Shown here piece by piece: positions 1-6,301 of a stretch of 12,880 bases of DNA. The stretch is from CAYHWW01 sp964360145 (GTDB lineage Bacteria; Bdellovibrionota; UBA1018; CAYHWW01). Below the pieces are notes generated by a model. The model had not been told where the DNA came from. It made no database searches and saw only the letters and a program-made list of their open reading frames with translations. Positions within the stretch are counted from its first letter, which is position 1. Every line of letters begins with the position of its first letter. The translations under genes were made by a program, and so were the position numbers. The stretch spans positions 1 through 12,880 of the forward strand of contig CAYHWW010000095.1 of NCBI GenBank assembly GCA_964360145.1. The letters run 5' to 3'.

Positions 1-3
1 AGC

Positions 4-885
4 ATGGCCACTATCATGGTCGTCGGAGCCAGTGGATTTCTCGGCTCCAACATCGTCACCCAGCTGCGGAAGGAGCACAGGGTCATCGCCCTGTTCCGCA
101 AAGATGTGGTGCGCTATCCGGGGCTGTCCCACTTCGTCTATTCCTTCGAGGATAAAGACTTCCTGAAGCGCCTCATGCAGATCCTGAAGCCGGATTTCGT
201 CATCTATGTGGCAGGCATGACGGACATGATGGACTGTCACAGGCGGCCCAAACTCGCGGAATCCGTGAACGCACTGGGCCCGGTGCTCTTTAACACCGCC
301 GGCGAGACCGTGCACAATCGCTTCATCTACATCTCCACGTCCTACGTCTTCGACGGCAAGCGCGGCAGTTACGCCGAGAGCGACGTGGTTCTTTCTGAAA
401 CCACGTTCGGTAAAACCAAGCTTGCCGGCGAGAACTATGTGCGCGGCAAGGCTCAAATCTTCACTATCCTGCGCTGTTCCCCCATTTACGGTCTCGGCTC
501 CTACCTCCACCCGAGTTTCACCGATCGCATGCGCATGGCCCTCTCCAGGGGCGAACGCTTCGAGTTGCCTGAAAATGAGCATCAATCATTTCTGTATATT
601 GGCGTGTTGATGGACGCGCTGCGTTGGATCGTTAAAAATGAGGCCATGAACGAGACCTATCACCTCGGTGGGCTGACGAAGCTGAGCACCTATGAGTTTG
701 GCCAAGACATGTGCCGACGCCTGGGGCTCGATGCGGGGTTGCTCGTGCCCACGCGGGGCCACTTCCCGGACACGGCGTTCTTGGACTTCTCTCTCAATTC
801 GTCGAAATTCGTGAACGCCTCACAGATCGATACCCTTGTCCTGGAGAAGGGCCTTGATCTGTTTCAGAAGCTGCTGATTCGATGA
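4..885 (+). CDS. RmlD-like NAD(P)-dependent sugar-nucleotide reductase (SDR family), atypical active site
   Basis: This 293-residue protein belongs to the extended short-chain dehydrogenase/reductase family and most resembles dTDP-4-dehydrorhamnose reductase (RmlD). The N-terminal Rossmann motif GASGFLG is at residues 8-14, the family motif STSYVFDG at 111-118, and an RmlD-like tail (SLNSSKF) near 263-269. RmlD enzymes reduce a 4-keto sugar nucleotide for surface polysaccharide synthesis in the cytoplasm. The oddity is the catalytic YxxxK motif: the sequence reads FGKTK (residues 135-139), so the usual tyrosine is phenylalanine while the lysine is kept. It may therefore be a non-reductive or regulatory member. 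The ATG at 4 places the glycine motif at the usual distance from the N-terminus, but only three upstream bases are visible, so the ribosome-binding site cannot be judged. The last 66 bp overlap the convergent gene at 820-1446. Family assignment is firm; the substrate is not known. Confidence 0.85.
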   Translation: MATIMVVGASGFLGSNIVTQLRKEHRVIALFRKDVVRYPGLSHFVYSFEDKDFLKRLMQILKPDFVIYVAGMTDMMDCHRRPKLAESVNALGPVLFNTAGETVHNRFIYISTSYVFDGKRGSYAESDVVLSETTFGKTKLAGENYVRGKAQIFTILRCSPIYGLGSYLHPSFTDRMRMALSRGERFELPENEHQSFLYIGVLMDALRWIVKNEAMNETYHLGGLTKLSTYEFGQDMCRRLGLDAGLLVPTRGHFPDTAFLDFSLNSSKFVNASQIDTLVLEKGLDLFQKLLIR

Positions 886-1446
886 GACTTCCCGGGGAGC
901 CACGCGGGAGGCTTTGACGAATTCCACGAAGTAGTATTTCACCAGACGGTCTGGGTTTACCGCTTCGCTCTGGAAGGTCCACTTCACGTCGAGGAAGGGC
1001 CCTAATTGAGCGATGATGTCCTGGTTGTCTCGGGCTCCGGGCATGACGCGGCTCTGATCCACGGGGCTGCCATCCACGGCAAGGCCACCGCGGCTATGCT
1101 GGATGAAGGTGGCGCTGATGATGCCGTGGGCGGTATTGGAGAACACGAGCTTGATGTTGTTGCGAAAAAGCATGAAGTCCGCGGGGGTATTGGCAACCCC
1201 GTAGAGTTTGACGTCGCTGTAGCGACCGCCGGTTTCCGAGTAGTTGTTGAAAACCTTGGAGTAGATGGTGAAAAGGTCCCGCAGGGCCTCTAGGAACTCA
1301 ATGGTGCTTTCTTCGATGATTTGCTTCGGATCAAACTGGTTTACCGCGTTGAAAATATTCTGGGATTCCGGGTTCAGTTCGTTTTTCGCCAGTTCGTGCA
1401 CCCAGCCAAGATCCGTCGGCAAGGTGGGATTCGTTGAGTTCGCCAT
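820..1446 (-). CDS. Conserved-looking hypothetical protein, 208 aa
   Basis: I do not recognise this family. The 208-residue product has no signal peptide or membrane segment and looks soluble and cytoplasmic. The N-terminal half (about residues 20-75) is predicted helical and acidic. The middle (about 78-165) has short hydrophobic stretches such as DVKLYGVANTPADFMLF and a region resembling alternating beta strands. The C-terminus (about 185-208) is a probable amphipathic helix. The ATG at 1446 is preceded by a weak purine-rich GGAAAGGG about seven bases upstream. The gene faces the SDR gene at 4-885 and overlaps its 3' end by 66 bp; the two reading frames share those bases on opposite strands. 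It begins beside the structured gap 1447-1755. Its length and protein-like composition make it more likely real than a shadow frame, but no function can be inferred. Confidence 0.7.
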   Translation of the reverse strand: MANSTNPTLPTDLGWVHELAKNELNPESQNIFNAVNQFDPKQIIEESTIEFLEALRDLFTIYSKVFNNYSETGGRYSDVKLYGVANTPADFMLFRNNIKLVFSNTAHGIISATFIQHSRGGLAVDGSPVDQSRVMPGARDNQDIIAQLGPFLDVKWTFQSEAVNPDRLVKYYFVEFVKASRVAPREVSSNQQLLKQIKALLQDKGIDL

Positions 1447-1475
1447 TTGCGGGCCCTTTCCATCCGTATATCTAG

Positions 1476-1549
1476 GGAAGCCTCGGTTGCGGGTGAGTAA
1501 CTCGAACCCAAGGATTCATGTGGTAGCCAATTAACTGTTTTAGGCTTCC
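1476..1549. repeat. Long-range inverted repeat (8-bp arms)
   Basis: GGAAGCCT at 1476-1483 is the exact reverse complement of AGGCTTCC at 1542-1549. The flanking pair 1475/1550 adds a G-U wobble if transcribed on the plus strand. The 58-base interior contains the nested hairpin at 1491-1509. This could be the closing stem of a structured RNA. Its right arm can alternatively pair as CCTG/CAGG (1548-1551 with 1558-1561). Confidence 0.4.
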
Positions 1550-1603
1550 TGGTTTTACAGGCTTGCTCACCGCAGTCAGGGTCAGCCCCTTGGATTGAGC
1601 TTG

Positions 1604-1636
1604 TCGGTTCGGAGTTTACATTTACCCGCGAACCGA
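1604..1636. repeat. Perfect 8-bp inverted repeat, 17-base loop
   Basis: TCGGTTCG at 1604-1611 pairs exactly with CGAACCGA at 1629-1636. There is no T-tract after either arm, so it is not an ordinary intrinsic terminator. It may be an operator for a dimeric regulator or part of a leader RNA. Confidence 0.45.
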
Positions 1637-1642
1637 GGCCCG

Positions 1643-1665
1643 CCCCCATTGTATCCTTATGGGGG
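1643..1665. repeat. Perfect 7-bp inverted repeat next to the previous one
   Basis: CCCCCAT at 1643-1649 pairs with ATGGGGG at 1659-1665 across a nine-base loop, six bases after the preceding dyad. The G-run can instead pair downstream (GGGGC at 1663-1667 with GCCCC at 1677-1681), so two mutually exclusive folds are possible. Confidence 0.4.
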
Positions 1666-1717
1666 GCAGCAGCAAAGCCCCAGTGTCAATTCCCCGTCTT
1701 CAGGCGCGAACCCTTAG

Positions 1718-1746
1718 TTGACGCTGCTCTAGGCGGTTGCAATACT
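1718..1746 (+). promoter_or_regulatory. Sigma70-like promoter for the receiver-domain gene
   Basis: TTGACG at 1718-1723 is followed by a 17-base spacer and AATACT at 1741-1746. A TG dinucleotide one base before the -10 box (1738-1739) makes an extended -10. The predicted transcript start, about 1752-1755, falls almost on the ATG at 1756, and no Shine-Dalgarno sequence precedes that ATG, so the message may be leaderless. Predicted from sequence only. Confidence 0.45.
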
Positions 1747-1755
1747 TGATGTACC

Positions 1756-2772
1756 ATGGGCAAAAAGCTCCTCGTCGCCGACGACAGCATTACGATTCAA
1801 AAGGTCATCAAATTGGCCCTGTCGTCGGAGGGCTATGAAATCGTGGCGGCCAACGGCGGTCACGAAGTGATGCAGGCCATCCAGCAGGAACGCCCCGACA
1901 TTGTACTCATCGACGTTTCGCTGCCCGACATGAACGCCTACGATGTGAAGCAAGCCGTGGATCTGACCGGTGATGGCAGCCAGGCCCGCTTTGTCCTCAT
2001 GTACAGCGCTTTTGAGCGCATCGATGATAAGCGAGCGGATGCCCTGGGCTTCCAGGGCAGGCTGGTGAAGCCCTTCGACCCCTCGAATCTGCGGAAGCTC
2101 ATCGCGGATCTCCTCCGCCAGCCGCCCACGCCAGTCGCTTCCCGTTCAGGAGCGAGGGAAGTCACAACGGGCGTCATGGACGTCACACCGATCCCACCGG
2201 CTGCCACGGAGCAGGATTTCGATTTGCCACCGCTGCAAGATGAGCACCCCATTGTGGAGGAGGTGGTGCTGGAGCATGTCAACACCAGCGAGTTCAGCAT
2301 GGACGTCAATCCTGCCCTTCCCGCGGGTTTCAGTGCCGGCAGCATCGATTTGCCCATGGCCAGCCAGGAGCCCGACGAGGTCCCCGCGCCCCCGGCGCCG
2401 CTTCCAAGGGACAGCGACATCCGCAGTCTGACGGATTCCACCATGCAGATCACGGGCCTGGATTTCGGTGGCTGGAGCATCGACGAGTCCCGCAAAATGA
2501 AGGAGCCGTCGAAGCTGGTGTCCCTGCCGTCGCAACCCGTCGATGACGGTGGCAGTCGATTCCTGAGGGATATGCAGATTCAAAAGCCAGCGGGCGCTAT
2601 GAAGTCGCCGCAGCGACCCAGCTTGCAGCCCGTCCCGCAGGTTTCTCAAGCCCCGTCAGTCTCTCAAGAGGATCTGGAAAAGGTCCTGGAGCGCGTGGTC
2701 CGCGAGATCTTACCCCCCCTGGCTGAGGCGATTATTAAGCGGGAGTTGGACCGGTTGCTTTCGGAGCCGTAG
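1756..2772 (+). CDS. Orphan response regulator with REC domain, proline-rich linker and C-terminal helix
   Basis: Residues 1-120 form a canonical receiver domain: acidic pocket D9-D10, phospho-acceptor D53 in the context LIDVSLPDM, S84 in the signalling position and K105 in VKPFDP. From about 121 to 300 the chain is a long acidic, proline-rich and probably disordered linker. Residues 307-338 end in a conserved-looking amphipathic helix (LEKVLERVVREILPPLAEAI and onwards). No DNA-binding or enzymatic output domain is visible. Such REC-linker-helix proteins occur, to my knowledge, in Deltaproteobacteria, and the end helix recalls the PopZ/DUF2497-type C-terminal helices used for protein contacts; that comparison is from memory. 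No histidine kinase gene lies in the window. The ATG at 1756 puts the receiver at the usual distance from the N-terminus. The stop lies 7 bp from the convergent birA stop. It probably acts in the cytoplasm through protein-protein contacts. Confidence 0.85.
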   Translation: MGKKLLVADDSITIQKVIKLALSSEGYEIVAANGGHEVMQAIQQERPDIVLIDVSLPDMNAYDVKQAVDLTGDGSQARFVLMYSAFERIDDKRADALGFQGRLVKPFDPSNLRKLIADLLRQPPTPVASRSGAREVTTGVMDVTPIPPAATEQDFDLPPLQDEHPIVEEVVLEHVNTSEFSMDVNPALPAGFSAGSIDLPMASQEPDEVPAPPAPLPRDSDIRSLTDSTMQITGLDFGGWSIDESRKMKEPSKLVSLPSQPVDDGGSRFLRDMQIQKPAGAMKSPQRPSLQPVPQVSQAPSVSQEDLEKVLERVVREILPPLAEAIIKRELDRLLSEP

Positions 2773-2779
2773 GCAGGCC

Positions 2780-3502
2780 CTAAGGCGCCTGGTCGAGGGT
2801 GGATTCCCTCATTGTCGTCATGTCCCGTACCCGCAGCCTGCCGGAGAGGTCCAGGCCCATGGCTTGGTAACGGCGAAGTGCGCCGCCTTCGTGGGTTTCG
2901 AAGAGAGGAAAGGCGTCGAGGTGGGCCAGTTCCTCCCAGCGCTGGAGAAGCGACTTCTCGTTCTGTTTCGCAATAGTGGCGACCCAGCGCATGAGATTTG
3001 CCGCCCAGGTTTCCGCCCAGAGCGCGGGGGCCGTTAATCCCTGGAACCCCTCCGCTCGCAATGCCGTGACCACGCGCCCCCCCGACAGTTCGGGCACATG
3101 CTCTAGATTGAGGCCCAGGCCCGCCACCATTCCTGTCATCTTGCCGCTGCTCCACCTTGCTTCGCAGAGCAAGCCACCACACTTGGCGTTGTTGATCATG
3201 AGGTCATTGGGCCACTTGAGACGAAGCCCTTTCTCGTCACATTGGGGCCAGAAGGCCATGATAGTTTCCGCCGCCGCCACCCCCGCGGCAAGGGGCAGAA
3301 GCGCCAGCCAGGTGTGGTCAGTGGGAGCAGGAAGCCAGAGACTTGTGTACAAATTGCCCGACTTTTCGGACTCCCAACGACGGCCCAGTCGCCCTCTGCC
3401 AGAATGCTGCATCTGGGCGACCACGAGGGTGGGTGCCCCATCTTGGCGGGCCCATGCTTCATCATTGGTGGAGCCGCAGCTGTCGAGTTCGATGATACGC
3501 AT
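2780..3502 (-). CDS. birA: Biotin--[acetyl-CoA-carboxylase] ligase, monofunctional
   Basis: The 240-residue product activates biotin with ATP and attaches it to the lysine of biotin carboxyl carrier protein in the cytoplasm. Visible family signatures are STN at residues 11-13, the biotinyl-AMP loop GRGRLGRRW at 35-43, KWPND at 96-100, the active-site lysine K107 in KCGGLL, and GLGLN at 128-132. A small C-terminal domain starts near residue 200. There is no N-terminal helix-turn-helix, so it should be the class I (non-repressor) enzyme rather than the E. coli-type bifunctional BirA. The frame is open back to 3601, but the earlier part lies inside nadC and does not resemble the family. The start at 3502 has a Shine-Dalgarno sequence six bases upstream and begins directly with MRIIELDSCGSTN. 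It lies 10 bp after nadC and is almost certainly cotranscribed with it. Confidence 0.93.
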   Translation of the reverse strand: MRIIELDSCGSTNDEAWARQDGAPTLVVAQMQHSGRGRLGRRWESEKSGNLYTSLWLPAPTDHTWLALLPLAAGVAAAETIMAFWPQCDEKGLRLKWPNDLMINNAKCGGLLCEARWSSGKMTGMVAGLGLNLEHVPELSGGRVVTALRAEGFQGLTAPALWAETWAANLMRWVATIAKQNEKSLLQRWEELAHLDAFPLFETHEGGALRRYQAMGLDLSGRLRVRDMTTMRESTLDQAP

Positions 3503-3508
3503 GGACAG

Positions 3509-3514
3509 GTCCTT
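3509..3514 (-). promoter_or_regulatory. Ribosome-binding site that fixes the birA start
   Basis: On the minus strand AAGGAC lies six bases before the ATG at 3502 and overlaps the nadC stop codon (3513-3515). It supports the 3502 start over the upstream in-frame ATG at 3601, and suggests translational coupling of the two genes. Confidence 0.7.
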
Positions 3515-4382
3515 ATACTTCAAACAGCAGAGAAAGATCCGCCGCGGGCGCGGAGTGGGTGATCCAGCCCATGGAGATGTAATCCACGCCCGTCCCTGCA
3601 TAGTCGCGGACGTTGGCTAGGGTGATACCGCCGGATGCCTCCAGTTGCACGGCGCTGCCAAAGAGCATGGCGGCCTTGCGGCACTCCTCCACGGAAAAAT
3701 TGTCGAGCATGATGCGGTCGGGGCGCGCCGCCAGGGCGTGCTTGAGCTCGATGAGGTTAGTCACCTCGATTTCGACAAAGGAGGCGCGGCTGCGCACGCG
3801 TTGGATGCCGTCGAAGAGCTGCTGCCATGAACCCGCGGCCCGCAGATGGTTTTCTTTCACGAGAACGGCATCTCCCAGCCCCTGGCGGTGGGGCACCGCT
3901 CCGCCGCAAAGGGATGCATAAATATCCGTGAATCGATGGCAGGGCGCGGTTTTTCGGGTGTGGAGCACCTTGCAGGGCGTGTCTGAAACGGCGTTCACCA
4001 CGGCTTTGGTGGCGGTGGCGACCCCGCACATGCGCATCAAGAAATTCAGCAGCGTGCGCTCGATCTTGAGTAGGTCAGCGGCGCGCCCCTCCAGGCGGAT
4101 CCATTCAGCACCCTTTTCCAGGGCGTCACCGTCTTTTGCGGCGACGGTCCAGCTCACCGGGGCCGTGGGCAGCAGGTCTTGGGCCACGGATAGAACCAGG
4201 GGAACGAGGGTTCCTCCGGCGGCGATGGTGGGAGCTTTCGCGATGATGCGAGCCCGTGCGGGGCGGTGGCCGAGCCCCGCGGCGTCCGTGGTGAGGTCTT
4301 CCGCGGCCCGGTCTTCGCGGAAGGCCAGCACGATGGCTTCGCGTACTTCCGCTCTGTCTAGAAATCCAGCTTTGAGGTCCAT
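3513..4382 (-). CDS. nadC: Nicotinate-nucleotide pyrophosphorylase (carboxylating), quinolinate phosphoribosyltransferase
   Basis: The 289-residue enzyme converts quinolinate and PRPP to nicotinate mononucleotide, CO2 and pyrophosphate, a committed step of de novo NAD synthesis. Family landmarks are EDLTTDA at residues 28-34, ERTLLNFLMR at 108-117, the basic pair R143-K144, PHRQGLGDAVLVKENH at 164-179 with K176, EIEV at 204-207, MLDNF at 225-229, and ASGGIT at 249-254. Length matches the family. Two active-site loops differ from what I remember as consensus: RKTAPCHR instead of RKTTPGLR (143-150), and GGAVPHR instead of GGGxNHR (160-166). The catalytic charged residues are kept, so the enzyme is probably active. 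The ATG at 4382 has AAGGAT five or fewer bases upstream. Only 29 bp separate it from the divergent amidase gene, so the promoters of the two genes must be very compact or overlap the coding regions. birA follows as the second gene of the operon. Confidence 0.95.
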   Translation of the reverse strand: MDLKAGFLDRAEVREAIVLAFREDRAAEDLTTDAAGLGHRPARARIIAKAPTIAAGGTLVPLVLSVAQDLLPTAPVSWTVAAKDGDALEKGAEWIRLEGRAADLLKIERTLLNFLMRMCGVATATKAVVNAVSDTPCKVLHTRKTAPCHRFTDIYASLCGGAVPHRQGLGDAVLVKENHLRAAGSWQQLFDGIQRVRSRASFVEIEVTNLIELKHALAARPDRIMLDNFSVEECRKAAMLFGSAVQLEASGGITLANVRDYAGTGVDYISMGWITHSAPAADLSLLFEV

Positions 4383-4411
4383 GGGATCCTTGTTAATGTT
4401 TCCATGCTTTT

Positions 4412-5596
4412 ATGCGGAAACGAGCTGCGCTTTCCAGTCTTTTTCTTTGCTGCGCGGTCACAGCCTTCGCGGCGGCCCCCATGCCCCCCGTGCGCTACCA
4501 CCGCGAGGCGGAGTCCAGCGCATCATCCCCCCGGGATGGGGCCCTTACCGTGCTCTCTCTCGGTGGCCAGCGCATGGTTCCTGTAAAACAGTTCTGTGGC
4601 AGTTTAGGCTGTCGGGCTTTTTATCGCTGGGATCGCCAAAAACTGGTGATTTCCAACCCGCTGCGCAAATCCACGGCGGTTCTCTCACCCCTCACCCCGC
4701 TGATGGACATTGACGGCCGCGTGCGGCGCTACCAAGGCACCATCGAGGTGACCCGAGACCAGGGGTATCTGCTGCCGCTCCCCTTGGCCCAAGAACTTAC
4801 GCAGCGGCTGGGGCTTGGCAGATTGATCGAGGAAGAGCCCATGGCGCCCAGGGACATCGAGGAAGATCCCTCACAGCCCCAGCCGCTGAAAACAGTCATC
4901 ATCGACGCCGGCCACGGGGGCTTCGATATGGGCACTACCGAGGGGCGCCTCTATGAAAAAGACATCTCCATGTTTTACGCCCAGCGCCTGAAGCAGCAGA
5001 TTCTTGCCAAGGTGAAAGACGTCAATGTCTTGCTCACTCGCGAGAAAGATGGATTCATGAGCCTGGCGGAACGGGCTCGTTTTGCCAACGAACGTGGCGC
5101 GGGGCTTTTCATCAGCCTCCATGCCAATCACGCTGATGATCCGACGGTGGCGGGGGCCGAGACTTACATCCTGAGCCCTGACGCCACCGACAGCGATGCT
5201 CGCAAGACCCAGCTCTTGGAAAATGAGAGTTGGGCGCGTCAAGCCCACGTGAGCAGCCTGCCCACGGAGCTCAGCATCAAGACTATCTTCGTGGACTTGG
5301 AGCAGCAGCACTTTATCCGGCAGAGCGCCCTTTTTGGTTCCTATTGCCAGCAGGAACTGGCCCAGATTGATGGCGGTCGGGCGGTGAAGAACCGTGGCGT
5401 GAAACAGGCCTTTTTCTATGTCCTCTCCCAGGCCGCCATGCCCGCGGTGCTCGTGGAGATGGGTTTCCTCTCCAATCCAGAAGACCGTAGCCGTCTTATG
5501 AACGCCGATTTCCGCGACAAGTTTACCGACGCCATCGTAACCGCCGTTGTGCGCTACAAGGCGCGCCTCATCCACAATAAGACAGCCCAGGAGTAA
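4412..5596 (+). CDS. Secreted N-acetylmuramoyl-L-alanine amidase (Amidase_3 fold)
   Basis: This 394-residue cell-wall hydrolase cleaves the amide between N-acetylmuramic acid and L-alanine of peptidoglycan. Residues 1-21 are a Sec signal peptide ending in AFA-A. Residues about 43-135 look like a copper-amine-oxidase-N-type domain (hydrophobic strands, MVPVKQF near 55-61, YLLPL near 119-123), placed where many Gram-negative amidases carry an AMIN domain. The zinc amidase domain spans about 158-385, with likely ligands H168 in DAGHGG, E182 and H237 in SLHAN, and catalytic E349 in LVEMGFLSN. There is no C-terminal SPOR or LysM repeat. The active site is intact, so activity in periplasm or septum is likely; lack of an obvious autoinhibitory helix was not tested. 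No Shine-Dalgarno precedes the ATG at 4412, suggesting a very short or leaderless message. rph follows after 3 bp, its ribosome-binding site overlapping this gene's end. Confidence 0.92.
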   Translation: MRKRAALSSLFLCCAVTAFAAAPMPPVRYHREAESSASSPRDGALTVLSLGGQRMVPVKQFCGSLGCRAFYRWDRQKLVISNPLRKSTAVLSPLTPLMDIDGRVRRYQGTIEVTRDQGYLLPLPLAQELTQRLGLGRLIEEEPMAPRDIEEDPSQPQPLKTVIIDAGHGGFDMGTTEGRLYEKDISMFYAQRLKQQILAKVKDVNVLLTREKDGFMSLAERARFANERGAGLFISLHANHADDPTVAGAETYILSPDATDSDARKTQLLENESWARQAHVSSLPTELSIKTIFVDLEQQHFIRQSALFGSYCQQELAQIDGGRAVKNRGVKQAFFYVLSQAAMPAVLVEMGFLSNPEDRSRLMNADFRDKFTDAIVTAVVRYKARLIHNKTAQE

Positions 5597-5599
5597 CCC

Positions 5600-6301
5600 A
5601 TGTCTCGTTCCCACCATCGTTCCAATCTCGATCTGCGCACCGTGAAGATCACGGCAGGGGTGAATGAGTACAGCGCCGGTTCCGCCCTAGTGGAATTCGG
5701 CAAGACCCGGGTGCTCTGTTCAGCCACGGTTGAAAAAAGCGTGCCCCAGTGGCTTGCGGGGAGCCAAAAGGGTTGGGTCACCGCGGAGTACGCCATGTTG
5801 CCCGCCGCCACTCATCAGCGCACGAAGCGGGAGCGGGATAAGGTGGGGGGGCGAACCCATGAGATTCAAAGGCTCGTGGGCCGTGCACTGAGGGCCGTGG
5901 TGGATCTGCGGAAAATGCCCGAGAAAAGCGTCATCATTGATTGCGACGTGCTGCAGGCCGACGGAGGGACTCGGACGGCGAGCATCACTGGAGGCTACGT
6001 GGCCCTGGCCATGGCTTTGAAAGCCGCACGCATGCCGGACGCTATCATTGGTCAAGTGGCCGCCATCAGCGTGGGGATCAAAGAAGACCGTGTATTGGTG
6101 GACTTGGATTACGGCGAAGACTCTTCCTGCGATGTGGACATGAACTTCGTCATGGTGGGGGATGGTCGCTTTGTCGAGGTGCAGGGCACCGCCGAACAAA
6201 AGCCCTTCACCCGGGAGCAGATGACCGAGATGACCGCTGGTGCCGAGGCCGCCATCAAAAAGCTTTTCGAGATTCAGCGAGCAGCATTAGGCAATGCATA
6301 G
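5600..6301 (+). CDS. rph: Ribonuclease PH, tRNA 3'-end processing phosphorolytic exoribonuclease
   Basis: The 233-residue protein trims extra 3' nucleotides from tRNA precursors using inorganic phosphate; RNase PH works as a hexamer in the cytoplasm. Recognisable segments are LRTVKITAG at residues 12-20, WVTAEYAMLP at 59-68, the basic stretch RTKRERDKVGGRTHEIQR at 74-91, the phosphate-binding ADGGTRTASITGG at 120-132, DLDYGEDS at 168-175 with VDMN at 179-182, and FVEVQGTAEQ at 191-200. Length is close to the usual 238. The ATG at 5600 has AGGAG at 5589-5593, which overlaps the end of the amidase gene, so translation is probably coupled. The pairing with a cell-wall amidase is not one I know as functionally meaningful. 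The 3' end overlaps the convergent gene by 28 bp. Identification is secure. Confidence 0.96.
   Translation: MSRSHHRSNLDLRTVKITAGVNEYSAGSALVEFGKTRVLCSATVEKSVPQWLAGSQKGWVTAEYAMLPAATHQRTKRERDKVGGRTHEIQRLVGRALRAVVDLRKMPEKSVIIDCDVLQADGGTRTASITGGYVALAMALKAARMPDAIIGQVAAISVGIKEDRVLVDLDYGEDSSCDVDMNFVMVGDGRFVEVQGTAEQKPFTREQMTEMTAGAEAAIKKLFEIQRAALGNA

Larger units (their letters stand above)
1447..1755. other. 309-bp structured intergenic region between divergent genes
   Basis: No convincing open reading frame fills this gap between the minus-strand hypothetical gene and the plus-strand receiver gene. It holds an unusual density of inverted repeats, listed separately, and a promoter-like sequence at its right end. 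A smaller nested hairpin lies at 1491-1509 (GGGT-GAG, loop TAA, CTC, two-base bulge, ACCC). It could be a double 5' leader, a cis-regulatory RNA or a small RNA gene. I tested it by eye for tRNA, tmRNA and SRP RNA signatures and found none that hold. Confidence 0.4.

Noticed and set aside
820..885. 66-bp overlap of convergent genes as a sign of a frameshift or false gene
   Set aside because: Both C-termini look plausible (RmlD-like tail on one side, amphipathic helix on the other), and convergent overlaps are common in compact genomes.
1447..1755. tRNA or tmRNA in the structured gap (a GGTTCGA motif occurs on the minus strand)
   Set aside because: The bases flanking the TTCGA loop do not form a T-arm (position 61 is not C), and no acceptor stem or CCA-proximal pairing is found; the tmRNA 5' and 3' signatures are absent.
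2780..3601. Longer birA reading frame starting at 3601
   Set aside because: The extra 33 residues lie in the end of nadC, do not resemble the family and lack a ribosome-binding site; the 3502 start has one and begins at the conserved N-terminus.
3928..4713. 261-residue plus-strand frame across nadC and the start of the amidase
   Set aside because: It runs opposite the clear nadC motifs and out of frame with the amidase; composition is typical of a shadow frame.
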